Assembly: GCF_027580225.2 (NCBI RefSeq)
Contig: NC_073354.2
Span: 12,559,501 to 12,623,500 of the forward strand
Length of the DNA stretch: 64,000 bases
Reading direction: 5' to 3'
DNA from: Misgurnus anguillicaudatus
Lineage: Eukaryota > Chordata > Actinopteri > Cypriniformes > Cobitidae
Both the position numbers and the translations under genes were made by a program. Positions 10,659 to 21,438 of the stretch are shown one piece after another. Below the pieces are notes generated by a model. The model was not told the origin of the DNA. It saw nothing but the letters and a program-made list of their open reading frames with translations, and did no database searches. How positions within the stretch are numbered: position 1 is the first letter of the stretch; every line of letters begins with the position of its first letter.

Positions 10659-12044
10659 CAGTGATGCCGGTAACGCGTTACTTAGTAACGCGTTACTCTA
10701 ATTTTACCACTTTTTTTAGTAACAAGTAATCTAACGCGTTAATATTTCCAAACCAGTAATCAGATTAAAGTTACTTATCCAAGTCACTGTGCGTTACTAT
10801 TTTTGAAATTTTCCTTAGTAAAATATATATTTTCTTGTATATTTCTTCTTGCGTCTCGGGAAGTGAAGTCAGGTGTGCGACAAGTCACGTTTTCAGCACG
10901 AGGACAATTCAGGTCACGTGTAAGCGACACAAACGTAAACAACGTACAATGGAGAGAGAAGAGAGATGCAGCTACAAAAACACTACGTCAATTAAAAAAA
11001 AAAAAACATTTGGCACGGCGCAGACAGTCAAACTAAGAGCAAGTCCCACCCGGTGATGCGAAGCAGTGAGCAGGAGTTCATCCACCCAAACAACAAAAGC
11101 TGGACTTCAGTGCAAAACCAGTAAGTGTGGGAGAGTTGAAGAATGATAGTAACAAAGCGATTTTCTCAGAGCCCTGATAACATCTGCATCTCACTATGAC
11201 AGCATATTAGCACATAACCTCTGAAGAGTTGTGAAATATCGCGTTATTTACTCACCGATTTCCACGTGTAGATCCAGATCTGTGTTTTCAACTATGATAA
11301 GTACATTCCAAAAGCGTTTTTTTTTTCTTACAACGCGTTGTTTTCTCGTTTCATGTGTTACAATACTAATAAATCTACAAGGTATATAACATGCTGAAGA
11401 CTTCTCAGTTTTTCAAAATAAAAGTAAGTCGAGTTTATAGAGTAAGTAGATCCTGTCGGGTCAAAAGTAACACTTGTTAGTTTTGTCCCGCTGCTAATAC
11501 TGTGTATACTATGGTAAAAAAATTTATATTATTCTAATTTGATTTAATTTTATTTTCATAGTGTTCAAACTATTGAATTTTTTTAGTCTCAGCAATTTAA
11601 GTTTGTACTGTTGGTTGCTTTTGAAACATTTGATAAAACTGAAATTTAAAATAAAAATGTAATTTAATTATTTTTTACAAAGATAAATGACAAAATAAGT
11701 TTGCAGTTACATATTAAAGAGGTCATAGTAATATATTTAATAAAAACAAGTGTAACACAAAAATCTATCATGTTTTGTTGTGTTACTTTTGACCCACCTG
11801 TGTGTTACTTTCGTCCCTGCTGTCAAGGTCAAAAGTAACAATTCACTACTCTTGTTTAAAGTGAAATTATACAGAAGTCGTTTTACATTTGTTCAAAATT
11901 CCAGCTGGTTTTGATAGACCACACTTGTGATTTATTGACCACAGCAAAAATATATCTCTGTCTAAAACATTAACTTTTAAAATTAAGTTTTTCTGAAAAT
12001 GGCCCCTGCTCACCCCTATTTATGTTTAGTGAAGTCAAGAAAGA

Positions 12045-12116
<72 letters not shown>

Positions 12117-12390
12117 AGTTTTTTAAAACACAACAGTTCAACTTAAAATGTCAGGAGATACATTGTTGACGTTACTGTTAAAAATGCACTTCCAATAAAG
12201 TGAGTGTTAGCAAAACCGGTTGTCATTTTTAATGTTGGCAGCTACTGGAATGTAACTAACAAAGTAACTTGTAATCTAACTTAGTTACTTTTAAAATCAA
12301 GTAATCTGTAAAGTAACTTAGTTACTTTTTAAAGGAGTAATCAGTAATCAGTAATCAGATTACTTTTTCAAAGTAACTGTGGCATCACTG
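10659..12390. mobile_element. Non-autonomous hAT (CAGTGATGCC ends), 1732 bp
   Basis: Termini CAGTGATGCCGGTAAC and GTAACTGTGGCATCACTG lie in a perfect 8-bp duplication GTCATAAC (10651-10658, 12391-12398). Both ends are packed with imperfect GTAACGCGTTAC / AAGTAACTTAGTTACTT subterminal repeats, typical of hAT transposase-binding clusters. The interior holds a (TA)n tract and no transposase-length frame. It matches an abundant zebrafish-type hAT from memory. Confidence 0.93.
12050..12113. repeat. (TA)n microsatellite inside the hAT
   Basis: About 32 uninterrupted TA units. Confidence 0.97.
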
Positions 12391-12490
12391 GTCATAACCG
12401 ACTCCCAGGCATGAGTTTTCAATGCCTGTGATGGAAGCAGGAAGAGCGCGAGACTGTAGGCAGCTGAAAAATGATCTCTTATAAAACTAT

Positions 12491-12711
12491 GGGACAGGGA
12501 TTAGCTTAAACCAGGACTAGGCCTTAGTATAATTAGGAAATATAGTTTTGACAAACTTGCCTTACTAAAAAAATAGGTGTGTGCATTTTAAGGCAAAACA
12601 AAGGGCACTGTTGTATTTTAAGATATGTCAGTGCAAGTTGTTTTCAGTTTGGACAGCTCTTACATTTATTTTAGTCTAAAACTAGTCTAATCCCTGTCTG
12701 GGAAACTGCCC
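12491..12711. mobile_element. MITE with GGACAGGGATTAG ends, copy 1
   Basis: GGGACAGGGATTAGCTTAA on the left and CTAGTCTAATCCCTGTC on the right form the TIRs. The internal CAGTGCAAGTTGTTTTCAGT and AGGCCTTAGT blocks are shared with the copy at 41160-41395. The outermost left bases present in the other copy appear to be missing here. Confidence 0.7.
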
Positions 12712-14776
12712 TTATATGTATATTGATCAGGATATGTGTAAAAACAAGTTTATTTATAGTCTGTACTTATAGGTGGTGGAATTAAGGGCACCATTGGTGT
12801 GTAAATCTGTCACGTATGGTCACTTATACAGCCAAGCCATTTTTGCTGCACTGCTCACGCTCAATTAAAGTGACAGTGCATTGTTTATGGTTTAAATAGT
12901 TGTGGATTGACGCAAAAAAAGAGTAATTTTACAATAAAATCATGAATGTGACGGCAAGTGTGTTTCAAACAGTCATGACTTTGAGCTATTTTAAAGAAAG
13001 CAATGAAATATTTAAAAACACACTGTTGCCAGAAGACTGCGCTGTCATATCTTTCTTAATAATCTTCAGAGAAATAGATACATCTATAAATCTAAATCTT
13101 ATGCTTAAACTGTTGAAGGGAAACACGATTGACTGCATGCTGTCAATCACTGAGTGATTTTTTATTTTATCGTAAAACTTCAGAGAAACAGATTTAATAA
13201 TGTGCCGTGGGCTTTTTATGTCTATAATTGTGTATTGTGTCTATATCTGTCATTACACGGATCAGAACATCACAAAAACAATGTGTGAAAGCACAATGGC
13301 CACGTGTGGCAAACGTGCTGCTCACGCTTGCGGTGTAAAACCAGCGTAAGTGTGTGACCGTTTGCTTGAAGGCAGCTTTTCAAGTCACAAATACAGTATG
13401 TGACCGTATGGCTCAAGTGGTTTAACAATGCTCTATTACTAATTCTAAAATGTCCAGTTGTGGAATGATACAAATGGTGAAGTGGTCCCCTTGATGATAC
13501 TGGTGGGATATTGCATGGCTCTCAGCCAATCAGGGTTAAGAACCATAAAATAATTGTTGTATAATGTAACCTAATGAGCAATATTATTTGGCGGAAACGT
13601 TGTTACATTTGTGTGTTGGAATATATTGTTTTATCGATTTTGAAAAAGAAAACTTTCAGCGATTGTCATACACATGCTAAGAGGGTGGATATACATTGAT
13701 TTGTGTGTATCCTATGTAATGATTATTGTGTGTTGACCGATATGATTGACTTTTAGGTCACAAAAATCCTTCTCATTGATTTGCTTCATTTTTCAATAAG
13801 CAATTAAATCTAATTTACTTGTGGTAGGGAGGGCAGGGCTTATACAAATCACTGCTTTTGCACAATGTGATTGGCTACAACTGTGTTTTGGTACTCGGCC
13901 CGACTCCCTTTTCCAATGATTTTGAATGTAAAAGCATCGTTCGCAGCACATTGCTAATATTTGGTTGAGCTTCACCAGTGCATAGTTTATTTTGTAGGGC
14001 TATTGAAATTGTGGAATGGAGATTAACTCTTCCAAGTCATCATTTAGGACAGTTATTGTGAAAGGCTTGGGACTGTGGTTGCCATCAGCCAATCAGCATT
14101 GTCATGACATCATTTCGTCATGACAACTCCAGAAGCTCTACTGATTGGCTCAAAAACCTCAGTGGGTCCCATAGTCAAAGGTGGCAGATTTCAAACTGCA
14201 TACTGTATGCAGTGCCAGTGGGCCCTGTGCCAGGAAAGCCACGGCTGTTGAAATGAATGAGAATGCAAACTGATTTTTTCTAGTGTTACATACTTTACTT
14301 GGCATTTTGTAATATTGCATTTGGCCAGTTATGCCCCGGCTCTTTCTCATTCTTTCTGCGTCTTGTTTTGTACATGACAGACTGATACTGAGCTTAAAGA
14401 AGCAGGGAGGCAGATGGGAGGAGGAATATATCACAGCAAATATGGGTGCTGGGCCGAGCTATTGTAACAAATATTTTCCTCACTGTTGTACAATTTAATA
14501 TCTTTATATTTTGAAGGGCATGGGCAATGGCTTGTGCAATTGAAAATGCATTTTTCTATACATAAAATGACAGTTTTCCTGTGTGGATGTGTAATTATGC
14601 ATATGTGGTTTTTATAACTGAATCTGTGTGGTGAAAGTAGAGCTTGTGTGTGTGGAAGAGAGAGAGAAAGAGCGATAGCCTGTGTGCGTTGTTTACATGT
14701 GCACTAGATAGTATGTTTTATTCATGGTGCTATCTTCTAAGGTCTTTGCTATGCTGTGTGAGTTTACATGGACGTG
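12712..14776. other. No gene recognised
   Basis: Apart from the inverted repeat at 14087-14150 I see no repeat family or coding exon. Frames are short and carry no recognisable domain. Confidence 0.4.
14087..14150. repeat. Nested inverted repeat with paired CCAAT boxes
   Basis: AGCCAATCAG (14087-14096) is mirrored exactly by CTGATTGGCT (14141-14150). Between them TGTCATGAC (14100-14108) is mirrored by GTCATGACA (14117-14125). This could be the core of a small foldback element or a chance regulatory-like arrangement. Confidence 0.6.
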
Positions 14777-15100
14777 TGTGTGTGTGTGTGTGTGTGTACT
14801 TGGTAATTATCACGTTGTGGGGACCAATTGTCCCCATAAAAAAAGGAATACCAGTGTTTTTGTGACCTCGTGGGGACATTTTGATGTCCCCATGAGGAAA
14901 CAAGCTTATAAATCAAACAGAATGATGTTTATTGAGAATGTGAAGTAGTAGAAGGGTTTCTGTGATGGTTGGGGTTAGGGAATGGGGTAGGTAAGGGGAA
15001 TAGAATATACAGTTTGTGTGGTATAAAATGCATTACGTCTATGGAATGTCCCCACAAAACATGGAAACCAGAATGTGTGTGTGTGTGTGTGTGTGTAGCC
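14777..15100. repeat. Dispersed repeat framed by two (GT)n tracts
   Basis: Between GT tracts at about 14777-14797 and 15075-15095 lies GGTAATTATCACGTTGTGGGGACC, several TGGGGACA/TGTCCCCA inversions and ATGTCCCCACAAAACATGG. I recognise this as a common fish interspersed sequence of unsettled class. No ORF. Confidence 0.5.
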
Positions 15101-15109
15101 TGGTTCACG

Positions 15110-15845
15110 TGGCCATCCATAGTGCATAGCGAGTTTTAAGTCATTGATGTTCAAAATTCATCTGGTAAACTTCAGAAAGATTACTCTTTAAACAGGAGAT
15201 ATCTGATGCATGTTTATTCCCTCACAACCATAAAACAGCTTTTTAAAGACTTTGGAAAGTCATATTAAATGTGTTTTCAGTTTGACACACCACAAAAAAC
15301 TGCCAAATTTGATTGATTAAAAAATGGCAAAGTAAATAAAATAAGTTTTCAAAAAAACAGGCAGGATTATCTGCTTTCAAACGCTGGGGGTGTGTCTTAT
15401 TTCTGCGCTGAAACCACGCCCAATCGCAAGATATCTGCCACGCTCTCTCAACTTTCAAATACATGAATTGATGCTGCCGATTGTGTTAGGGGCGGGGCCA
15501 TGCTCGGTGGCTCCAGTGCATCATCAATTCACCGTTTTGGTCCCGCCCAAATAATCCTGAACACAGAAATGTTGAAAAACTGTTTAACGGAACTCCACAA
15601 TTTAGTACATAGTTCACAGACTTTGTAACGTGTTTTAAACAATACTCTGAAATGACTTTACATGGACTTTAAATATTTCTATTACAGAAACTGCAAGCAA
15701 TCATTGGGTTGATCCATGGATGTAATTGAGTGCATCAGTTCTGTAAATCAATTCTATACATGACATGATGTTGTTGTGTGTTTAAAGTAACACTGTAATT
15801 ACATTTTCCTAATCAGTATTTGTGTCTTCTTTTACAGTAGAAATA
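15110..15845. other. No gene recognised
   Basis: Moderately AT-rich DNA. The phrase AACGGAACTCCACAATTTAG and nearby sequence resemble fish repeat DNA, but no ends could be defined. Confidence 0.35.
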
Positions 15846-16656
15846 TAATTTAAAAGATTAGTTTACCCCAGAATACTAAAAATACCAAAAAGTTTGTCAT
15901 TAATTACTCACCCTCATGTCGTTCCATACCCCTAAGAACTTCGATCTTCGAAACACAAATTAAAATATTTTTAACGAAATCCACGTTTTCTGACCCCCCA
16001 TTGACAGCAATAAAACGACATCATTAAAAGCCATAATAGTGTTGCTTTTGTCAACGAAAAGTATGTTTAAATATAGTCGTCAACGAACCTTTATCAAGTG
16101 ACGAAAACGAGACGAGACGCATGAAAATGCTGGTCATGTGACAATGACTATAATAAAATGTATAATGCAATATTGTTGACGTATAAAAACGAGACTAAAA
16201 GTGGTTCACGAAATAAAAACTAAGCTACAATGTCTCTTCATTTCCGTTGACCAAAACGAGACAAAATGTTATAACGTTATTTTATCTTTTTAGCCATCTC
16301 AGCATCTCTGCGCCCCCGCCACCTGACTGCAGATAATCACGTGTGTTGTTGGCGCTGCGCAGATCAATCAAAACATAAAAGTACAGCGAGAGCGAGTAGA
16401 AAGCATGCAGAGCAGTCTGCTCTCGCGATGCTTTGATATCATACGCCTCCGTTTGCACAGAAAGTGGCGTTTCACACTGTACGCGGCAATCACGAGTGTT
16501 TAGTTCTTTTTCAGTAGGAGACGTGCGGAAAGCGGAGAAACGGGGGCGGTTTCAGAGGTGAAGCGGAGTTGGTCCACACGCCTTGCTCGTGCACCCATAA
16601 ACCTTTCCCTTTTCTGGAATGGATGTATTTTTGAGTCTTTAATATTATATATATAC

Positions 16657-17209
16657 CAGCAGCCATATCACCCTGTATCCCAAGACAGCTTGCCCACTGA
16701 AGCTAAGCAGGGCTGAGCCTGGTCAGTACTTGGATGGGAAAAACTTGGATGGGAAAACCATGTTGCTGTTGAGGTGTAAGGGAGACCAGCAGGGGGTGCT
16801 CACCCTGTGGTCTGTGTGGGTCTTAACACCCCAGTACATTGACAGGGACACTTTACTATCAAAAAAGCACTGTCATGCGGATGAGACGTTAAACTGAGGT
16901 CCTGACTCTCTGTGGTCATTTAAAATCCCAGGATGTCTTTGGAAAAAGAGTAGGGGTGTGCCCCGGCATCCTGGCCAAACTTGCCCGTTGGCAAACTAAT
17001 CATCCCTCATACTAATTGGCTACATCACTCTGTCTCCTCTCCACTAATAAGCTGGTGTGTGGTGGGAATTCTGGCGCAATATGGCTGCCATCGCATCATG
17101 GATGCTGCACATTGGTGGTGATTGAGGAGATTCCCCCATTCATATGTAAAGCGCTTTGAGTGCTGCAGCAAAGCGCAATATAAATGTAACTTATTATTAT
17201 TATCATTAT
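16657..17209 (+). mobile_element. SINE3-type retroposon (5S rRNA-derived SINE)
   Basis: The head is 5S-rRNA-like: GCCATATCACCCTG at 16662, the A-box-like AAGCTAAGCAGGG near 16700, and the C-box-like GGTCAGTACTTGGATGGGA near 16721-16739. These form an internal type 1 RNA polymerase III promoter. The unrelated body ends in a LINE-like tail GCGCTTTGAGTGCTGCAGC followed by (ATT)n. SINE3 in zebrafish has this 5S-head plus LINE-tail structure. ACTTGGATGGGAA is duplicated within the promoter (from 16728 and 16743), which would disturb C-box spacing. Confidence 0.87.
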
Positions 17210-17276
17210 AAGGTAACAATAATGTAACTTTTGATGGAAATGGGTTTGGCTGAAAGAAAATATTGTTTTGTCTATA

Positions 17277-17482
17277 CACTGAAAAAAAATGATTCATTGA
17301 ATTTAATCATTTTTTTTAAGGTAAGTGGTTGCAATCAACTTATTTAAGCTACATTTAAACAAAAGTTTTATATTTTAATTTACATTACTTATCTTTTTTG
17401 TTTAAATGTAGCTTAAATAAATTGATTGCAACCACTTACCTTAAAAAAATTTATTAAATTCAATGAATCATTTTTTTCAGTG
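17277..17482. mobile_element. Palindromic TA-flanked MITE, copy A
   Basis: CACTGAAAAAAAATGATTCA is mirrored by TGAATCATTTTTTTCAGTG. The whole ~206-bp element folds on itself through AAGGTAAGTGGTTGCAATCA and TGATTGCAACCACTTACCTT. TA flanks both ends. The same family recurs at 18036 (partial) and 60149. Confidence 0.87.
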
Positions 17483-17485
17483 TAA

Positions 17486-18035
17486 AGGGCGATTTATAGT
17501 TGCGCGTAGGTTCTACGTCGTAGCTATGGCGTAGGCTATCCGTAGCCTGTGCGTAGATCTGCGTAGCCTGACGTGCACCTCACAAAAATTTTAACAGCGC
17601 GTCAGTTCTACGCGGACTGCAAGTGCTGTGATTGGTCCACCAGAACCCCTCCCGTCAGGTAAAAAAAACTGCGTCATAGGTATTTCCGTTTGCGACGGTG
17701 AAAACAAAGAATGGCCAAGTTGAGGAGTAATTTAACTCAGACTGCAACAAAAGTCGCTGTTTATTTACATCCATCATTGTTGGTCTTCTCAAATTATACA
17801 CAACAAGTTGCTGTTTCTTCTTCGTTTGTGGCTTAACTTGCAAAGCTTCTTCTTTTTTGGCGTTCGCGCTGCTACTGTGGTTACATGCGTGGTTACTGTA
17901 CTGCCTACCAGCGGCCTGGCGCGTGTTTGCACATCGCCGCGGATGACCATGCAAAAGTATAAATGAAAAACGACGCGGAACCTACGCCGTCGCGGCTACG
18001 CCGTAGGACCTACGCACGACTATGACGAATCCCCT
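17486..18035 (+). mobile_element. PIF/Harbinger-type MITE, copy 1
   Basis: Ends AGGGCGATTTATAGTTGCGC and GCACGACTATGACGAATCCCCT form TIRs and are flanked by 3-bp TAA duplications (17483-17485, 18036-18038), the usual Harbinger target. CG-rich GCGTAGG blocks abound. It carries ACTGCGTCATAGGTATTTCCG and the AACAAGTTGCTGTTTCTTC block found inverted in copy 2 at 19321-21435, and serves as the uninterrupted reference for that copy. Confidence 0.87.
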
Positions 18036-18187
18036 TAAGTGGTTTCAATCAATTTATTTAAACAAAAGTTTTTTTTTTATTTTACTTTACTAATCTTTTT
18101 GGTTTAAATGTAGCTTAAATAAATTGATTGCAACCACTTACCTTAAAAAAAAATGTAGTAAATTGAATGAATCATTTTTTTCAGTGT
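18036..18187. mobile_element. Palindromic MITE, copy B, lacking its left end
   Basis: It starts inside the element at TAAGTGGTTTCAATCAATTT and continues through the mirrored arm to TTTTTTTCAGTG + TA. About 45 left-terminal bases are missing. The break lies exactly at the Harbinger target TAA, with copy A on the far side. Confidence 0.82.
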
Positions 18188-18590
18188 ACTACTACTAGGT
18201 CATTATACTATATGGGTTAAATAGAATTGCATTACTAAAAGAGACTAAAATACAATTTCACTGACTAAAACTAGACTAAAATATCATCCGTTTTCGTCGA
18301 CTAAAACTAGAGAAAAATAGTAATGGATAAGTCTAAAATAACACTAAAATGCCCAGACTTTTAGTCGATTAAAACTTGACCAGACTAAAAAGAGTATGAA
18401 CGTGACTAAAACTAATAAAAACTACAATTACAGCTTGACACAAAGACTAGACTAAAACAAAAATTAAAACAGGCACTAAGACAGAAAGCCACCAGAAAGC
18501 TCCTGAATGTCAATAAAAAATATTTTAATTTGTATTTTGAAGATAAATAAAGGTTTTTCGGGAGAGGAACGACATGAAAGTGAAAAATCA

Positions 18591-19317
18591 ATGGCTGGGT
18601 TTCCATTGCCTCCATTTTATATGCATTTTGAAGTATCGCATAAGAAACGAGTAAGAGAAACACCACATTTCGAATAAAAATCCCTTCATTCACAAAAAAA
18701 GTTATGCTCACTTGACTTGGATTTTGACTTATGTGAAAAAGAGTAAATGTGAATAATGGGGGATGAAAACGCATTTGCGGAAAAAATTTGACGTTGTCGT
18801 AATGCCCTTGCTGCTAGTGCCTGCATCAAAAACTCTGCATTTCTTCTTCTGTGCACAGCAATCAGTTTGGCAATTACAAGCTGCACTGCTAGTTAATTTA
18901 TAAATTGCCCTATTGTATGTAAATCCACTCCTGTCTCTATTTTCTAAAAGTGTGCCTTGTTTTATTTACTGTTGGTTAGGTTACCAATACCACCGTCATT
19001 TGCTTGAAATGCTTCATGGAAACGCACCTTATTCGCATTTGTTTTTCCTTTTTTTTTTGCAAATTATGAAAAGATTATCCACCCTCTTCTTCTTTTATTG
19101 ATCCCTATTAAACCACAGCAGTCTCATTAGACATGCCATTTTGATTCTCTTGTTAATGTGACATCACACAAGCAAAGCCCCACCTACAGCCACTGACTGA
19201 TTGGTTCATTTTACCCAAAAGCTTTTTTAAATGTGTTTGTTAGCACATTATAGCACTAATACGGCTAAAGATACAATCTCAGACTGTTTTCACAGGAATC
19301 AGATCTATCTTTAACCA
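18591..19317. other. No gene recognised
   Basis: AT-rich DNA with T-rich runs near 19040. No terminal repeats or supported coding frame. Confidence 0.35.
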
Positions 19318-19435
19318 TAAAGGGCTCGTTATAGTCATGCGTAGGTCCGCGACGGCATAGGTTCCGTGTCGGTTTTCATTTATACTTTTGCGTCGTCGTC
19401 CGCGTCGACGTGCAAACACGCGCGCAGGCCGCTGG

Positions 19436-20812
19436 TAGGGTGACCAGATGAGATTGGCTGAAATTCGGGATGGGGGGGGCAGACGTAACAGGGGGGGGGG
19501 GTGTTCATCCAATAATAGTTTTATTTATTAATTTTATTTATTAATAAAAGACAATTAATTTCAAACTGAATCAATCATATTAATATAAGTACATATGCTT
19601 ATAAATAAATTGATATAATACGTATAGTATTTTATACTTTATACAATAATAGTTCATACAATAATAGTTTTCTTTATTTTACTTAATAATAAAAATAGGG
19701 AATTTCAAACTGAAGTTACTGAACTAATCATATTTTTATTAATATAAGTACATATGCGTATAAATTTATATAATATGTATAGAAGTATTTTTTTAACAAA
19801 GTGCTTTGTGTGCCCACGACCAATCTGACTCCTTCACGCGACTGACTGTCACTGCCTGCACTTTCAACTGTCCTCGCGGCTGCTGCAACTTTCGCTCTCT
19901 TAGGGGCCAGTCACACCAAAAGCGTTTATGGCAGTTGCAGGCGCCTTTTTTGAATGATATTCTATGGGCAGGGCGCGTTTGCGCGCTGTTTCTGCGCGCC
20001 GAGCGCCTTGCGGTTTTCTGCCGCCTGCCGCGCACGCGTTTTTGAAGGAGCGCTGAGAGCGGAGAAGCGCCTGACGTCAGTCGCGTCTTCCATTGTCCAA
20101 TCGAATGAGGGGAGAGGCGGGCCTTACGTTGTGGCGAGGGAAGTTTACAGTTGCTTTGAAGAACCGGACTCCACTCGCTCACTCTCTCCTGCGTGTTTGT
20201 TCACCTCTCACCCTCAAACAAGGTCAGAGCAAGCGTCCTCTTTTTAAAGTTTTTGCTAATATGACAGTTAACAGCAAAAGAGCGTTCACGCTTCAATATT
20301 TGATTGACAAGACAGCTGACTCGGTGGTTGCTTAGCAATATGAAAAGCCGCGCCGCACTGCTCTTTTTAAAAAAAAGCTTGCGTTTGCAAGCGTTTAAAG
20401 CGCTTTTGGTGTGACTGCGCCCTTAGTCAACTCATTAAAACAAAAAGGTCCTATTGTCTTTGTGCATATAGATGAATTAGATAAATTAATAGAAACAATA
20501 CAACGGCATATTTCGCGGAGGTTTTAACTGCTGCCAGCACAATGAGAGCCTACAGTATAAAAGCAAGATGCTGCAGCCAATGAGCAGCCGGCGGCGGCTG
20601 GCTGCAGGATGACCTCCTCGCTCATGTTTTATCAGACAACTACTACTCAAGATTTTGCTTTAGTATTATTTTCGGGGAAATTAAAGCGGGATTCTGGATT
20701 AAGATTTTGCTTCAGTATGATTTTCGGGACAATTACAGCAGGATTCGGGATTCGGGACAGCAGCTTAGATTTCGGGAATGTCCCGATTTTTTCGGGGCGT
20801 CTGGTCACCCTA
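19436..20812. mobile_element. Non-autonomous hAT (TAGGGTGACCAGA ends)
   Basis: TAGGGTGACCAGA and TCTGGTCACCCTA form 13-bp perfect TIRs inside a perfect 8-bp duplication GCCGCTGG (19428-19435, 20813-20820). Reiterated TTCGGGA motifs occur at both ends. It is itself interrupted by the 520-bp Harbinger MITE. No transposase frame. Confidence 0.93.
19903..20422. mobile_element. PIF/Harbinger-type MITE nested in the hAT
   Basis: TIRs GGGGCCAGTCACACCAAAAG and CTTTTGGTGTGACTGCGCCC are flanked by TTA (19900-19902, 20423-20425), a Harbinger-type 3-bp duplication. The interior is strikingly CG-rich compared with its surroundings, so several short frames appear by chance. None resembles a transposase. 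Confidence 0.9.
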
Positions 20813-20963
20813 GCCGCTGGTAGGCAATAACCACGCGTGTAACCACAGTAGCAGCGCGAACGCCAAAGAAGAAGAAGCTTTGCAAGTTAAGCCACAAACA
20901 AAGAAGAAACAACAACTTGTTGTGTATAATTTGAGAAGACCAGCAATGATGAATGTAAATAAA

Positions 20964-21242
20964 GCTGGTAGCTGGTTTTAGCTGGTTTTAGCTGGTTTAA
21001 ACTGGTTTACGCTGGTCCTCCCAGCCTGACAAAGCTGGTCATGCTGGTGGGCCAGCTGGTATTCCAGCATGACCAGCTAAGTCCAGCTAGACCAGCTTTA
21101 AATGTGACCAAAACACAGCTAGACCAGCTTGCTACACCACCAAAACCAGCTTCCTACACCAGAAAAAACAGCTAAAACCAAGCTGGGGACCAGCTAAAAC
21201 CAGCTCACCAGCTTATGCTGGTCTTAGCTGGATTTTTCAGTA
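20964..21242. mobile_element. CCAGC/GCTGG foldback MITE, left end truncated
   Basis: Dense GCTGGTTTTAGCTGG repeats in the left half are mirrored by CCAGCTAAAACCAGC in the right half. The right end GGATTTTTCAGTA looks complete, while the left end starts abruptly. This fits loss of adjoining Harbinger sequence during or after insertion. A familiar cyprinid repeat type from memory. Confidence 0.78.
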
Positions 21243-21438
21243 GGGCAACTTAGCCATTCTTTGTTTTCACCGTCGCAAACGGAAATACCTATGATGCAGT
21301 TTTTTTACCTGACGGGAGGGGTTCTGGTGGACCAATCACAGCGCTTGCGGTCCGCGTAGAACTGACGCGCTGTTAAATTTTTTTGCGAGGTGCGCGTCAG
21401 GCTACACAGAGCTACGCACGACTATAAATCGCCCTCAA

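Larger units (their letters stand above)
16037..18478. mobile_element. hAT-like element hosting several nested repeats
   Basis: The left end TAGTGTTGCTTTTGTCAACG and right end AACAGGCACTA match loosely. CGAAAACGAGAC/GACTAAAACTAGAC motifs are scattered at both ends. Flanks AGCCATAA and AGACAGAA agree at 6 of 8 positions, an eroded duplication at best. The interruption of the surrounding foldback repeat at these points supports the boundaries. No transposase frame. Confidence 0.5.
15846..18590. repeat. Foldback repeat (TACTCACCCTCATGTCGTTCC arms) split by a hAT
   Basis: The left arm runs from about 15848 through ATTACTCACCCTCATGTCG and CTTCGAAACACAAATTAAAA to about 16030. The inverted right arm appears only after 18478: TTTTAATTTGTATTTTGAAG, then GAGGAACGACATGAAAGTG to about 18585. 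The arms pair once the 16037-18478 insert is removed. The family resembles the common zebrafish AGTTCACCC-type element. Confidence 0.6.
19321..21435 (-). mobile_element. PIF/Harbinger-type MITE, copy 2, with nested insertions
   Basis: This is the inverted counterpart of copy 1. It begins AGGGCTCGTTATAGTCATGCG after TAA (19318-19320) and ends CGACTATAAATCGCCCT before CAA (21436-21438), a TAA duplication with one change. Removing the hAT (19436-20812) and CCAGC element (20964-21242) restores collinearity with copy 1, apart from about 38 bases present in copy 1 and lost at the CCAGC insertion. Confidence 0.9.

Noticed and set aside
16657..16770. Functional 5S rRNA gene
   Set aside because: Only the promoter-like part resembles 5S; it is diverged, internally duplicated and continues into a SINE body and LINE-like tail.
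19793..20335. Several 80-129 codon frames in a GC-rich patch
   Set aside because: They fall inside a CG-rich Harbinger MITE nested in a hAT; high GC explains the lack of stops.
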